This document shows, piece after piece, positions 49,096 to 60,600 of a stretch of 64,000 nucleotides of DNA (positions are counted from its first letter, which is position 1; every line of letters starts with the position of its first letter). This DNA comes from Tyto alba (Eukaryota; Chordata; Aves; Strigiformes; Tytonidae), in contig NW_024881283.1 in the NCBI RefSeq assembly GCF_018691265.1, positions 5,305,731 to 5,369,730 of the forward strand, read 5' to 3'. The notes below the pieces were generated by a model. The model ran no database searches, had not been told where the DNA came from, and saw only the letters and a program-made list of their open reading frames with translations. Position numbers and translations under genes: made by a program.

Positions 49096-49179
49096 ATGGC
49101 GGCTGAAGCGTCTTCTCGGGCGGCCCCTCCGCTGACCGTGGCGGAGGACTCCGAGCCGTGGCCGGAGCCGGGCGGGTGA
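49096..49179 (+). CDS. Possible short first coding exon at the CpG-island edge
   Basis: From ATG 49096, 27 codons read MAAEASSRAAPPL followed by an acidic, Pro- and Trp-containing stretch, and stop at TGA 49177. Alanine-rich 'MAAEAS' starts overlapping a YY1 core are common in first exons of vertebrate housekeeping genes, and -3 is G, an acceptable context. A GT at 49176 could act as donor (GCGG|GTGACC), which would remove the stop; the match is mediocre. No protein family is recognisable and no second exon can be identified downstream. It may equally be chance in a CpG-rich sequence or an upstream reading frame. Confidence 0.2.
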   Translation: MAAEASSRAAPPLTVAEDSEPWPEPGG

Positions 49180-49365
49180 CCCGTGGCCGTGGCCGTGACC
49201 CGTGACCGTGGCCGCCCCGCGGGCTCGGAGCCGGGCGGGCCTGGGCGGGAGGAGGCGCCCAACGGCCCCGGGACGGCCCGAACCGGCCCCGGCGGCCGCC
49301 TGAGGAGAGGAGGCCGCGGGCAGAGTGGGGCGGCGTGAGGGGGATCTGCGGGAAGCCGCGCCCGG

Positions 49366-49680
49366 GCAGGGACACCCCACGGCAGCCTGGGGGTGACTCA
49401 CGCTGAGGCAGGAACACCCCACCGCAGCAGGGACACCCGTGAGAACACTCCACGGCAGCCTGTGGATGACCCACGCCGGGGCAAGGACACCCATGGGGGA
49501 TACCTCACCGCAGCCTGTGGATGACCCACGCCAGGGCAGGGACACCCGTGGGGGGATATCTCACCGCAGCTTGCGGATGACCCACGCCGCGGCAGGGACA
49601 CCCCACGGCAGCCTGTGGGTGACCCACGCTGGAGCACACCCCCGCACACCGAGGGACAGCCGCCTGCGGGAACACCCGCG
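49366..49680. repeat. GC-rich minisatellite, about five units of 42-56 bp
   Basis: Units begin with cacggcag/caccgcag at 49378, 49451, 49506, 49562 and 49604. Each contains a 'gatgacccacgcc' or 'ggtgacccacgct'-type core and most carry 'ggcagggacaccc'. Spacing is 73 (a unit plus a partial one), 55, 56 and 42 bp. The 42-bp unit lacks the segment between 'gacaccc' and the next start. The unit core is shared with a single copy at 10551-10588 on the opposite strand. Long minus-strand open frames across it are repeats of residues like GHPQAAV and arise from the array. Confidence 0.85.
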
Positions 49681-49900
49681 GGGCAGGGACGCTCCTGAGA
49701 CGTGCGGGGCCGCCGAGAAAACACGGTAAGGTGCCCACGGAAAGAAACCCCCGACGGGGACGGGGTGCCCGCGGCGCGGAGCTCGGCTCCGGACAGGGCC
49801 GGGTGTGGGGCACGGTCCCGGGGGGGAGGCGGGAGCAGAGCTCCGGGTGGGAAGCCGCGCCTGGGGAGGGGGAGGAAAGTTGCTCCCCTAAAGCCTCTCA

Positions 49901-51384
49901 TTATGTATGTTGTCTTCTTCGCGAGTCAGTCATCAGTTTGGTGCTAATTGGCAGTAAATGAGGTGAAGTAAAAATTCCTCCAGTTGAGACTGCTCTGCGA
50001 GTGACACCTCGTTAACCTGGCCACGCCGGTACCATGCGAAAGGCGAATTCGCTTTAATTTTCCAATGAATAATTATATCACGGTGGGAAGGTCGTTTCCT
50101 CGGCTGGACACGGGGACTCCACTGACCTCGGTATAGCGGTGGTAATCTGCACTCCCGGAGAGGCTGGCATGGTGTTTGCATGGGATCTAGAATAAGTTAC
50201 GAGAAACAGCAAGAAAATCTACATAGTTGGTGAGCTAGGTGGTGGAAGGGTGGGAGCGCCGGTAAGCACCAAGCAGCTTTTGTGGAGATCTGCGTTAAGG
50301 CAGCTGTGGGTGTCTCCAGGCCCATGTTTTCACCCAGATCCTCACTCCTCTCGCAGGGAAGTTGCAACTGGTTGTTGCCCCGTGGCGACTGAGCGGAGCA
50401 AGGATGCTTCTGTGTGAAGTGGCGGTGGGGAGAAAGGGGACGGAGGATATTCATTGCGGTGCAAATAGCAGAAATCTGAGCTTTCTCTGAAGAGCAGCAC
50501 TTTTGCAAGAGCGGACACCATCGTCTGCAATTTCATGCCAGTCGAATGGGGAAATGCACCGTCGGGGAGCAGTTCCTGCCTGACCTGGCCGGGTGCTGTT
50601 TCTGCCGAGTCCCCTGCGTGGGGAGGGACACCGCTGCAATGCGGCTGGGGGCCACTAGATGGTTCCCAACAGCCGTGGAAACTCAGACCATGGCCCTTGG
50701 GTGGGCACCCACCTGAAGGGTGCTGCAGGTAGGAGCGTGCAAAGAGGCCAGTGGAGGCTTGATGTGTAAAAGGAAAAGAGAGAAACTGGAAGGCCTCAAT
50801 GGCTCTGTGGGGACCTCCTTTTTGAAGGTGTCTCTAATTTATCTGAAGCTACTGCAGTTGTGAAGCTGTTTGGAAGCAAAGCCTGGAAAACGCCTTCCAA
50901 AGATAGCACTAAATAAATTTCAAGGAGGCAAGTGGTGCTCCTGCATGCGTGTCCCTGGTTTCTTACATGGACAAAGGGAAACAGAATAGCACTGCTCATC
51001 TTTCCCTTTGGTCCTGTAGTGTTTTGTTCCCAAAACAAAAGGGATCTTGCTGTCCTCTTAGCCAGGGAGGTGGTCTGGGCTTTTGCAGGGCCTGCAGTGA
51101 GTGTAGGACATGCTGCGCCGGACAGAGGGTGCTGGTGGAGGGGTGAGGGCTGAGACCTGGCTTCTGGGTTTGAATTTCTGCCATCACTGTCAGTGTCCTG
51201 TTCGACCTCGGTAGTGTCACATAGTTTCTCAGTGCCTCAGTTCCCCCATCTGCAGTAGGAAGGCACCGGGGTAGTCCTGCTGCCTTTTATGTGGTGGTGA
51301 ACTCAACAAGCAGGCACAGTACAGTTCTCCTCTAGCTGTTGTGCTGGGCTCGGTGCGGGTATTTGATGGGAGGGAGTAATGAAG
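49901..51384. other. CpG-island shoulder and intergenic DNA
   Basis: The first 200 bp keep scattered CpGs and include AT-rich motifs ('gtgctaattggcagtaaatg', 'gctttaattttccaatgaat'), so they may be an extended promoter or conserved element. The remainder has only short open frames. A CTCF-like site lies at 50652. Confidence 0.4.
50652..50666 (+). promoter_or_regulatory. CTCF-like core motif
   Basis: ccactagatggttcc agrees with the CTCF core pattern CCASYAGRKGGCRSY at 13 of 15 positions, with mismatches at positions 12 and 13. It lies about 750 bp to the right of the CpG island, which is a common position for CTCF relative to promoters. Binding is inferred from motif only. Confidence 0.4.
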
Positions 51385-51652
51385 AAGGAGACAGACTCTC
51401 CTCTGTGGTGCACAAATACAAATACAGGAAACTTTGTTTAAACACAGGAAGAACTTTATTTAATGTGAGGATAGGCAAGCGCTGGAACAGGGTGCTCAGG
51501 TCAGTTGTGGAGGTGGTGCCGGTGTACACGCAGGCGTCCTTGCAGGTTTTCAAAAGCAGAATGGACAGGGCTTTATCGATCCTGCTTTGAGCAGGGTGGT
51601 TGGACTAGGCCATCGCCAGAGCTTCTGTCCAACCTCAGGTGTTCTGTGATTA
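51385..51652 (+). mobile_element. Old CR1 LINE 3' fragment, sense
   Basis: 'gaaggagacagactctcctc' is followed by 'acacaggaagaactttattt', 'cgctggaacagggtgctcag', 'gttgtggaggtggtg', 'ttcaaaagcagaatggacag' and 'ggtggttggactaggccatc', ending 'ggtgttctgtgatt'. This is the motif order of a CR1 of the type that ends in TTCTGTGATT. It is more diverged than the copies at 25-28 kb and internally shortened. The small frames here derive from the element. Confidence 0.85.
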
Positions 51653-54600
51653 ATTCCTGCACATCTTGCTTTAGTACACAAGAAATAACTCCAGAAGTCT
51701 TTTCTGAGGTGACTCTGAGTAAACATCTGGCAGGATCTGCCCTCTCTGGAGGAACCTGTCTGTGGGGAGGTACACCTAATGCACACAGGAGGCTGGGTAG
51801 GTGGTTGGAGTGGGTGTGTAACACAGAACATCCTCACTACCCACTCTGTGAAGTGGGGGCTCTCAGCACAGCCAGTTCCCCTGCATGGCCAATACTTTGT
51901 TTTTTGCTGGAGTCTACGGCGATAAGGCTTTGTTTACACAGAATTGTCATTCCAGGCAGAGGCTTTTTGTTGGGGTAAATCCAAAGGTCTCAGCGTTGGG
52001 TGCAAAAAAACTGTCCCAACTAGGAAGCTGATCTGTCATATTGTCCACAGCTTGGCGTGGCTGGGCCTCTGTTCCTTCCAGCCTTGAAATCTGCCAGTGA
52101 ATGAGATCCTGCCCCTCTCTCTCCTCTCACCCTTGCTTCTGAAATAACTGTGTTGCTGCATGCTCTGTGGGGATATTCAGGGTCCCTTGTCAATCCATCT
52201 CACTTGGTTTGTTTACACTGAGCATGATACTTGAGTTCACTCCCTGAGTCACCTTCTGTGGGCAGAGGAAATGTGAGCACTGAAACGTCAGTGCTAGAGA
52301 CTGAAGTCACATATGACCTTAAGCAAAAGGTGTAAATAGCCTTTCTTCCCACTCCTTGTGTCAACAGCAACAGAAACCAAGACTCCCACTCTCTGGAAGA
52401 ATTAAAAACCTCTCAAACCCTCAGGCCTGTGACTCTCACTCTGGTTCTGAGCCCTCTCAGTGTTCTGGTACCTGTCCCACTGCCTTTGCCATTTTGGGGG
52501 CAAGATACTACCTATGAACCTCTCTATTTTGCCCTGGAAAGCAGGCCAAAAGCACAGCCCCTGTGTGCCATGTCTCGAACAAACTGACAAGATGTACCTC
52601 TGTGTGCAATCAGGGGTTTGACTGAAGCATTTGTAGTACTTAGTCTCACTTTTATTTAGGGTGTGAATACCTGTGTGATTGTAGCAGCCTCTCTGAGCCA
52701 CTTGAGGCTCTGGGATGATCTGGGATCAGACGATGGAAAATCCACGATGAAGCAGGCCCCTTGCTGTTGTCTTGTGAATTAAAGGTAGATCGATGGTGAA
52801 GGTAATCTAAAGGCAGATGAAAGCTAGTTTGGGTCTGTCTGTGTTTCTGCCACAGTGACCACAGAACAAGACTATCCCTGGCTCTAGAAAAAAAGGATGC
52901 TTCTCTCAGTGGTCTTTTCATCCATCCCTTCTCTGCTTTCTTTCAGTCCTCCTCTCCCCATTGCTATCTCTCATGACCTCTGTCCTTCACCTTTCTCTGT
53001 TTTGGATTATATTTCTCAGATACAGGACTGACCCCAAAGACTTTTTCCAGGAGAATCGGGTCAGCATAGGAAGACACTCCATAAACTTCTCCCCCAACAC
53101 CCCCTGTTCTGCTTTTTCTTTCTCAGAGCAACTTCCCCACATCCCTGACCTGAGGCTAATGTGCAGTCTGATACTGATTGATACTGGGAAGAGCCCCATC
53201 TGCTTTTGCTGTTAACTCTGAATGGAAAAGGGTTGTGTTTACTGCTTGTTTAATTATGCCTGAATAAGAAATCTCCTTGGGACCATTTAATGAAGGACAC
53301 TTTACAAATGTTTTGTATTATTGTAATAATTCAGTGGGAGTTACACATGCATGGAGCAAAGAATAGACCTGAGTAGTGCCGGCTTGCGGGTTTTGGAGAG
53401 TTGCCAGTTTCTGCCATGGAAAATGGAGAGGGCATGTTGCCCTCCAGAGCTAGTTTCACTTAGCATGAGGCCTTTGCTGAGCCTTCATGATGCTGGTGGT
53501 TTGGTTCAGGATGTTCTTCACTGCAAACCACAGCGCAGGGATCCCAGGAGAGTGCCAGTGCACACTGCCATTTCCAGTTTGGGGAGTGATGGAGGTGACT
53601 TGCAGTTCGCTTCCTGTGCAGGGAAGTCGCGATGACAATATTCAGGTGGGTGCCTGGGTTCCCCTTGCATCAGAAATGTCATCTTTAGCAAGAGGAGTGC
53701 AAACAGTTACTCAAGTCTGTCAATTCATTGCAGCACCATTCAGCAATCACTTTTCTAATTTATTTATTGTTTTGAATGGTGGTGGGTCTACCTGGAGAGC
53801 TCCACTAAGGCCTAATAAATGCAAAATATCATAGCAAGTATTTAGAAACTGGGAAAATTTAGAGATTCAGAAAATACTCTCAGCTGAAAAAGTCTGGAGG
53901 CTGGGAGGTTAGTAGGGAAGGCATCATTTCTTCTTGCCCCGGTTTTGCTCTTCCTTTTCAAGGGCAGAGAGTAAGGGTGCTCAGTGAGACAAACTCTTGG
54001 TCCAAACCAGTGCTACCATGTCTGTGGTCTTCTGTTACCTGCCACTGGGGAACATGGCATTTACCAAAGGTGGCTGAAAACTGATGATAGAACAAGTTCT
54101 AGTAGGAAAATGGAGCCAGTTTTTATGTATTTGAGACTTCTTGATGGGCAGGGTGGGATTTTTTGAAGTTGTTGTCCAAGGGTACTTGGCCAAACACCTT
54201 TAACCTGTTGTAATGTTCAAAAGAGGGAGGTTGCTGTGATCCAGTATTAAATAGGTCTCACATCAACACCCTCCCAGATTTGGGCTTGGGTCTCACTGTG
54301 AGGGTCTTTCCTGGCCTGTGGCACCCAAGGGAGCTGCATGTAAGTGGGAAATGAACTGTCTTCACAGACAATCCAAGCGGAATGACCTTAGGGACAAAAT
54401 ATTTTGTGGCATGAAAAATAGATATTTGGGCTTTACTGTAATTTCTGGTGAAAGGAAAGAAGATGGTTTTACTCCCTTAAAACTTTTGTTTAATGCAGAT
54501 TGAAACATTTCTTTCAGTACTGTGTGTTTTTACATCTTAAAATTTTCTAAAGTACATGTGATGGCAATATCCAAGTAAAAAATGCAGTAAAAAATGGGAA

Positions 54601-57214
54601 ATGTTTATTTCCAAGTTTTCCTTAAATAGTTCTGTGTTTTTTTCTTGAATAAACAACCTCCTAAGCATTTGCAAAATACACCACAGTCACTTCAGGTATA
54701 CACAGGTGCTTTGTCTGATTCACAATAAGGCTGCAGCTCTAAATATTAACAGCAATAGTACCTTGATCGGTAAAGCTTGAAAGCAGTGTTAAGGTACCAA
54801 ATAGAAGAATGAGTTGAACTGAGTTAGCATGTATGTGAGGTTTTGCAAGAGTCATGTCAGCATTTTGTTCTGTGGCTGTAGAGGAAAGAAAAATATTGAG
54901 ATTTCTGCTAGTTCTTGTTAGGGAACAGAAGGCTGGACTGGGACAGAGGCAAGAACATTTTCTTTGAAGCATTCTGCTGCTTTTCTGCAAAATGTTTCTC
55001 AGTCAGAGCATCCTCTTAAATGTCTGGATTTCTGCTACAGATTAAAAGTACACGGAGATGGAGGATAAAGGGGGCATTAGCAATTAGCTCTGGTGATAAG
55101 TTTAGCTGCTAGAAAAGTTGGACTAGCGAAGAACTATTAATTGAAATCCCCAGTTAATATAGAACTGTCAATAATGAATGCATAATGGAGAAAGTCCATT
55201 TAATTTTTAATTATCGCCAGCCCCTTCCAAACAAATACAGTGTGTTAAATCTCCCTGTCACCTTCACCCATGCAAAGGGTGTTTGATGGAAGTCTTCATT
55301 AACCCCAGGTCTGCTCACGGCATCCTGCCAGGCCATTAGCTAGTTAGTTACAATAGCAATGACTGGCACTTGGCAAGAAAAAGCCCAGACGGCTGTTGCC
55401 AGGTCTAGGACGTGGCAGGAATTAACTCTGTTGGATCATTGCAGGAACAGGCTGAAATCCCTTGGCTGAGGTCTCTGACACGGTGGGGTCTGGAGCTCCT
55501 AATGCATTTGACGTGGACTGGGGTCCTTGGGGGTTAATGTAGTAGACAATCCTGATCAAGTCACAATTCCCAGCTGAAAGCACTGGTGGTTTGGGGGGCC
55601 CCTCTGTAGCATGACCTCCAGGGCAGTCATGGCAGGTCAGCTAAAGAACTGAAAGCACAATTTGTCTTCTATAAATTGAAGAGCATGGATATGCATATTT
55701 TCAGGTTTGAGTAAGGGGGTGTGGGTTGGACGAAGTGTTTCAGTCTTGAGTGACAGCGTTCACACAGGGGCCTGAACAAATTTCAACCTGTGCTAGGAGG
55801 TCTCTGCATGGACCACGTTTAATGACCCCATTTAGGATTTGACAAGGAATCTTCTACTGACAGCCAGCTTGGGAGGAGAATCCCATGGGCTTGGTGAATC
55901 ATAGCTGGCCTGGGATTTCCAGCTCCTCCAGCCAGCCAGCACGTCCTGGCCACGTTAACCCAGGTGGAATACTCATCATTAATGACCAGCACTGTGGGAG
56001 ACTGAATTCTGCTCTTCTGGTGATACAAATCAGAACTGATTCTCCCAAATTTGGTAGTATTAACAATGTGAAACTAATGGAAGCAGGGTCAAAATCTGTA
56101 TGTGCTTCTCCATTGAACGTGTGAATAGAGGCAAGCAAGCAGTCCTGACTTTACAGGAGTACTGACTCATGAAGAGTTGGCAGAACTTAATGCTTGGGAT
56201 GGGTGTGAGGGAAGGGTTTATAGCTCTGAAGAGTCACCTTCTCTTAATGCTCGTCCCAAATGTGACCCAACACTATTTTTAGAGTCTTGCTCTCAAATGA
56301 GTTTGCCTAGGGACAGCCTTCTGGGGATTCAATTAAACTCTAGAATAAAATAAACACTATCCCTTAGCAAGGGCTTGAATGCTAAGCAGAGTCATTATTT
56401 GAACAAAGTAGGGCTGTAAGTTTCAGTGTTTAAATGTCCTCTATTTTCATCAGCTAGGGGTTAGAGACAAGTGAAAATGGGAAAAACCTGTTCATTAACT
56501 CAGCTCATCCACTCCCATAGTCTTTCCACTACTTCTCTGAAGTGATCAAAACACTTTAAGGGCATTTCCTTTGGAAACAATTCTACATTTTAGTGACTGA
56601 ATTTGAAGTCACTGAAACAGCTCCTGTTCTTTTTCAGATGATAAACCAACTGTGTTTGTATGGGCAACGCAGTGACAGAGATCTGGGCTGCAGTGCTGTT
56701 TGAGGAGTGACTTTAGGCAAGCTTCTGTCTTCGCTTTTCCTCTAGTTAAATACTTGGTTGGTGCATTGTGAGCCAACAGTCATCCCATGGGCCAGGTATC
56801 TTAGATGCTTCTATCTAGATTTGTGATTTTTTTCCTGGAGAAGTGATTGTCTCAGCATCTGTAGGGATTGGGTGAGCTACTGCAATAGAGCAATACTCCA
56901 AAAGTGGAAGAATCCCCAAATCCACATCTTACCCCAGAGAAGCTGTGTTTAGAGCACCAGATTTAGACTCTGGGGAGAAAGAAGTTCCCAAAGGTATGTC
57001 TGGCAGTGTCCAGTGCAGTGCAGCTGCCGCTTATGAAGCCTCTTCAAAATCTTATCAGAAATTCTGATCTGGTGCAATTTCTGGATGATTCATATTCACC
57101 TGAAGCTGGGTTTGCAGCTGCTCAGTAGGTACTAATACAGGCCAAACACAACTGGCACTCTCTGAAGACCTTTACCAGCTGTCTAAACCGGAGTGCAGCT
57201 TGCAAGATGTGTGG
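51653..57214. other. Intergenic DNA, no gene seen
   Basis: No exon is recognised. A non-repetitive AT-rich block with many ATTA/TAAT cores at 55085-55320 is a candidate conserved element. Other open frames are short and lack domains. Confidence 0.5.
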
Positions 57215-57640
57215 AGTCAGCCTTCTGCTCTGCACTGGGGGACTCCAGCTGGGTATTGTGTCCAGTCTGGGGCATTGAACTTCAAGAGTGATGGTGACCA
57301 AATAACTGAGGAAACTGCAGAGGAAACTGATAAAATGATCAAGAGGTCTGGAAACCTGTGTCTGACAGGGTAGAGAGAAATAGCTGAGTTGTGGAGCTTA
57401 GAGAAGAGAAAACTCAGTTATAATGTCCTTAATGCACAAAAGTGTATCGGCAAGAAGGGGAATGTTGCCTTCTTCACATCTGCTCTGAAGGAAGCTGATA
57501 AGAAATCACAGGCATAGTCTGCAACAAGGAAGATCCAAGTGAAACATAAAGCAAACTTTTGTGGAAGAGGTGATAAAAGCCCTGGAAAAAGGCAGAGGAG
57601 GAGTGAGTGAGCAGAACTTACGCTGTCCTGGGACAAGATG
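57215..57640 (+). mobile_element. Old, degenerate CR1 LINE fragment, sense
   Basis: 'gggtattgtgtccagtctgg', 'ttcaagagtgatggtg', 'actgataaaatgatcaagag', 'gagaaatagctgagttgtgg' and 'agagaagagaaaactcagtt' follow the order of the CR1 region coding just upstream of the 3' end. Similarity becomes faint after about 57480 and no tail is visible. Substitutions and indels are numerous, so this is an old insertion. Confidence 0.65.
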
Positions 57641-60600
57641 ATTAATTCAATGCCACAAATCATTCCTGTTTTTCACTGACCCCAAATACACAGGTGCACA
57701 TTAAAACATTCATAAACTTACACAACTGGCTGTACACATGCATGCATACACTTCCTTTGCCCTTTTCCCAAATACACGCATACAAGTGGCTTTAGAAAGC
57801 AGAGATCTGTCATTAGATATCTTCCTGTCAGGTTCTTCTAGGTGACATGACCTCATTAATTGTAATACTTATTGTGATAGTGTAACTGTCTTAGAACAGA
57901 TTTTCTCAGGAGCCAATTCATACTACACAGTCAAGTAGCAGTCTTAGCAGCTCTCTTCTGTTGAGATGCTACTTTTTATTTATATCTTTCAGTCTAAAAG
58001 AAGCTAAAATAAAAATTGGCAAGATTTTTTTAATTCAACTTTGCTGTCTTCTGCTGCTGCAACTACACAAAACCTTGGGTGTGTCCATTCCTCCAGATGA
58101 CATCTAATCCCTTTCTCGTCACTGATAAAGCAAAAGCATTTTAGGATTGTTTGGAGTTAGAGAGGAAGCATCAGTGTTTGAAGGAGATGTCCCCAAAATG
58201 CAATGGTACAGAGAACCTGTGGACTTTACTCTCTTCTTGGGCAGAGAAAACTGCCCTGTTTTGGGTTGTGTTCAATTCAAATCAGTGACTTCCATGGGGA
58301 CCTATGAATTTTGGAAAAAGCTGCACTGGGAAGATTTTTTGGGTCTGGGTCCAGTCAGTACAAATAGAAGCCTTGAGCCTAGATTTTCTAATAAATTGCT
58401 ATTTTGGTTTGTTATTTCAAAGCACTATCTTGTTATATTATAGCCTGAGGAAGCTGAATCCTAAATACTTTTTTCTTGTCCTTGGAGAAGAGAGACAGGG
58501 CAGGTCAGAGTATGATTTTAGCATTTGGTACTGAGTTTTAGCAGGTACTGAGTCTGTCCTTGTGGATTTTCTGTGTCAACGCTGGTTACCTCTTCCATTC
58601 CCCCTCCCTGCCTTGCACTCACATTAGTCCATAAAGACAAGTATGTTCCATTTTCACAGAAACTTTCGTAAGTTCTGAATCCACCCCACTTCTAGCATGG
58701 GTCAGTTTATGAAATCACAGCATTTTCTGCAGGATTTAAACATCCTTTCCTCTCCTAATCCTGTTAGGATTTTGTTTAGTTTTGGTTTTAATTACTGTAC
58801 TCCAGAAGTGCCTGAGCTGCTGCAGTGCTGAGCAGATGCAGGGATGGATGGGAGAGGAGATGTGCTGGTGCTGGCAGCTTGCAGTGCTTCATTTGGGATA
58901 CCTGCAGGGATCTTGTTTCACAAAGGCATTTCTGGAGTAGTGTCTGTGCACTTGGTGATTAAATCCAGCTCACACACTGGAATCATCAGTGCCCATTCAA
59001 GCTTACAGCTCGTTGAATGAGAGCAGAATTTAGCTCCCAGGCTTTTGTTTTGGTCACCCTATTACTTTGATTTCTATTCCCACTCTTAGGGTTCACTGGG
59101 ATCCCAGAGCACTTCACTGACTAAGAGTTGGACTGGGCCTAGAGTAATTTTTCCTGGTTCATATTTTCATGTTTATTCTAGAAGTCTGAGTGACACGGCA
59201 TGCTGTGAACATGGTGTGTATAGAATTAAAGCCAATACTAAATAATGGATCACCTTTTTTTCCCACTTCTATTACATTATTCATTTTTTGTGGCACACAA
59301 AATGTTAGCAGTTTCCCTTTTAAAGCAAGAATTTTGGGACCCCTCATGGATGAATTCAAGGGGTACATCATGGACTCATGTCAGTACTGATGCAATTAGA
59401 GGCAATATTCCCAGCAGGGTGAAGAGCAAAGCAAGTTGGAGAGTGGAGAGGAGCTGTCAGCCCAGCAGCCTGTCATACCTTCAGCGAGATTCTGCATTCC
59501 TGTCTGCTAAACGGGTGTTGGCACTTAGGAATAAGTCTGGAAGAAGCATCTTCTTGTTCTGAAAGGACATCCTCACTCCTTTCCCACTCCAGCAGCTTTG
59601 CTGTCCACGTGAAAGAACAAGCTGTGGTCCTCGCACCCAGACTGGTGTATCCATGCCAGCTCCAGGGTGTAGCCCCTGAAATTCACTGTTCTGAGTTCAG
59701 TGTCCTGCTTCCCTCACCAGTGTAATGAGTTGGACCATGCTATGCTGGTTCTCAGGGACTGTACATCTGCTTAGCATGGAACATGGGCCCTGGAGTAAAA
59801 CACAAAGGGGGAACCAGTTTGATAGCACAGATGTGCTCACTGCTGTGCAGACTTTCAAGGCTAGATGAGAGTGATTAGCTTTAAGGTGGAATGCATCTCA
59901 CTGCTTCAGTATCTAAAAGACAAATAAAACCCATGAACTACTCTTTCCAGACCCTTTTTTATATTCAATGGAGAGAAACAAGGTCCTCAAGGTGATTCAC
60001 TGGACCTGGCTTAGCAGCATGTTTTGGGGAAGAGATGACTCACTTTTCTCTCCCCTGACTATAAAAGGGACATAGAGTGAGTAGATCAGCCTTAGACATC
60101 TAACTTTTAGACATCTGAAGTCAGAGCCCCTACTTGCCCTTTTAAAGAACATGCAGGCTTTACTTCCAAAGGCTCACCCTGGGGCTGAAGATGTCAGCCT
60201 CCACTGGCAGTTTACTGCAAAATCCATCACTCTCTGTGTGAAATACAACAAGTTTCCCAACTTCACTGAGAATTTAAATGCAGTGGGAAGCTTCATATCT
60301 CTGCATCTGCCTGTTTCATTCCATTCCTCTCTTCTGCCAGAAGCAGGCTGTTAGCTGAGACCCCTGCGGGGCTCCGATGGGTCTGTTCAGTCACGAGCTG
60401 ACACAGTCACTGTTCCACTCTGTAGCAAAGGTGCCCAAGTGAATTTACAGGTTTTATGCTATTAATTTTTTCCAAGCCTGCTCAAGGAGTTAAGAGTTTG
60501 ATAGATGACTCCTTTCCTTGTGCCTGGAGTGCAGAGATTTGCTGTGTTTCTGTACACGGCTCTTGTTAGTGCTGTGGGTCTAGAACAGAAATGCTCCTGG

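Larger units (their letters stand above)
49075..49900. promoter_or_regulatory. CpG island, candidate promoter
   Basis: Base composition changes abruptly at about 49080 from AT-rich to very CpG-rich and stays so to about 49880. CpGs also remain common in the next 200 bp. The left edge carries aaATGGCGGC at 49094-49103, the core of a YY1 site as found downstream of many TATA-less promoters. 'ACACG|GTAAGG' at 49726 is a strong donor-like site on the + strand. Part of the island is built from the tandem repeat at 49366-49680. No transcript can be proved, and the island could serve either strand. Confidence 0.55.

Noticed and set aside
49398..49901. 167-codon minus-strand frame, with overlapping frames of 174 and 162 codons at 49021-49545 and 48986-49474
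   Set aside because: All run through the minisatellite and GC-rich island. The repeated GHPQAAV-like peptides follow the DNA tandem unit, and no domain is present.
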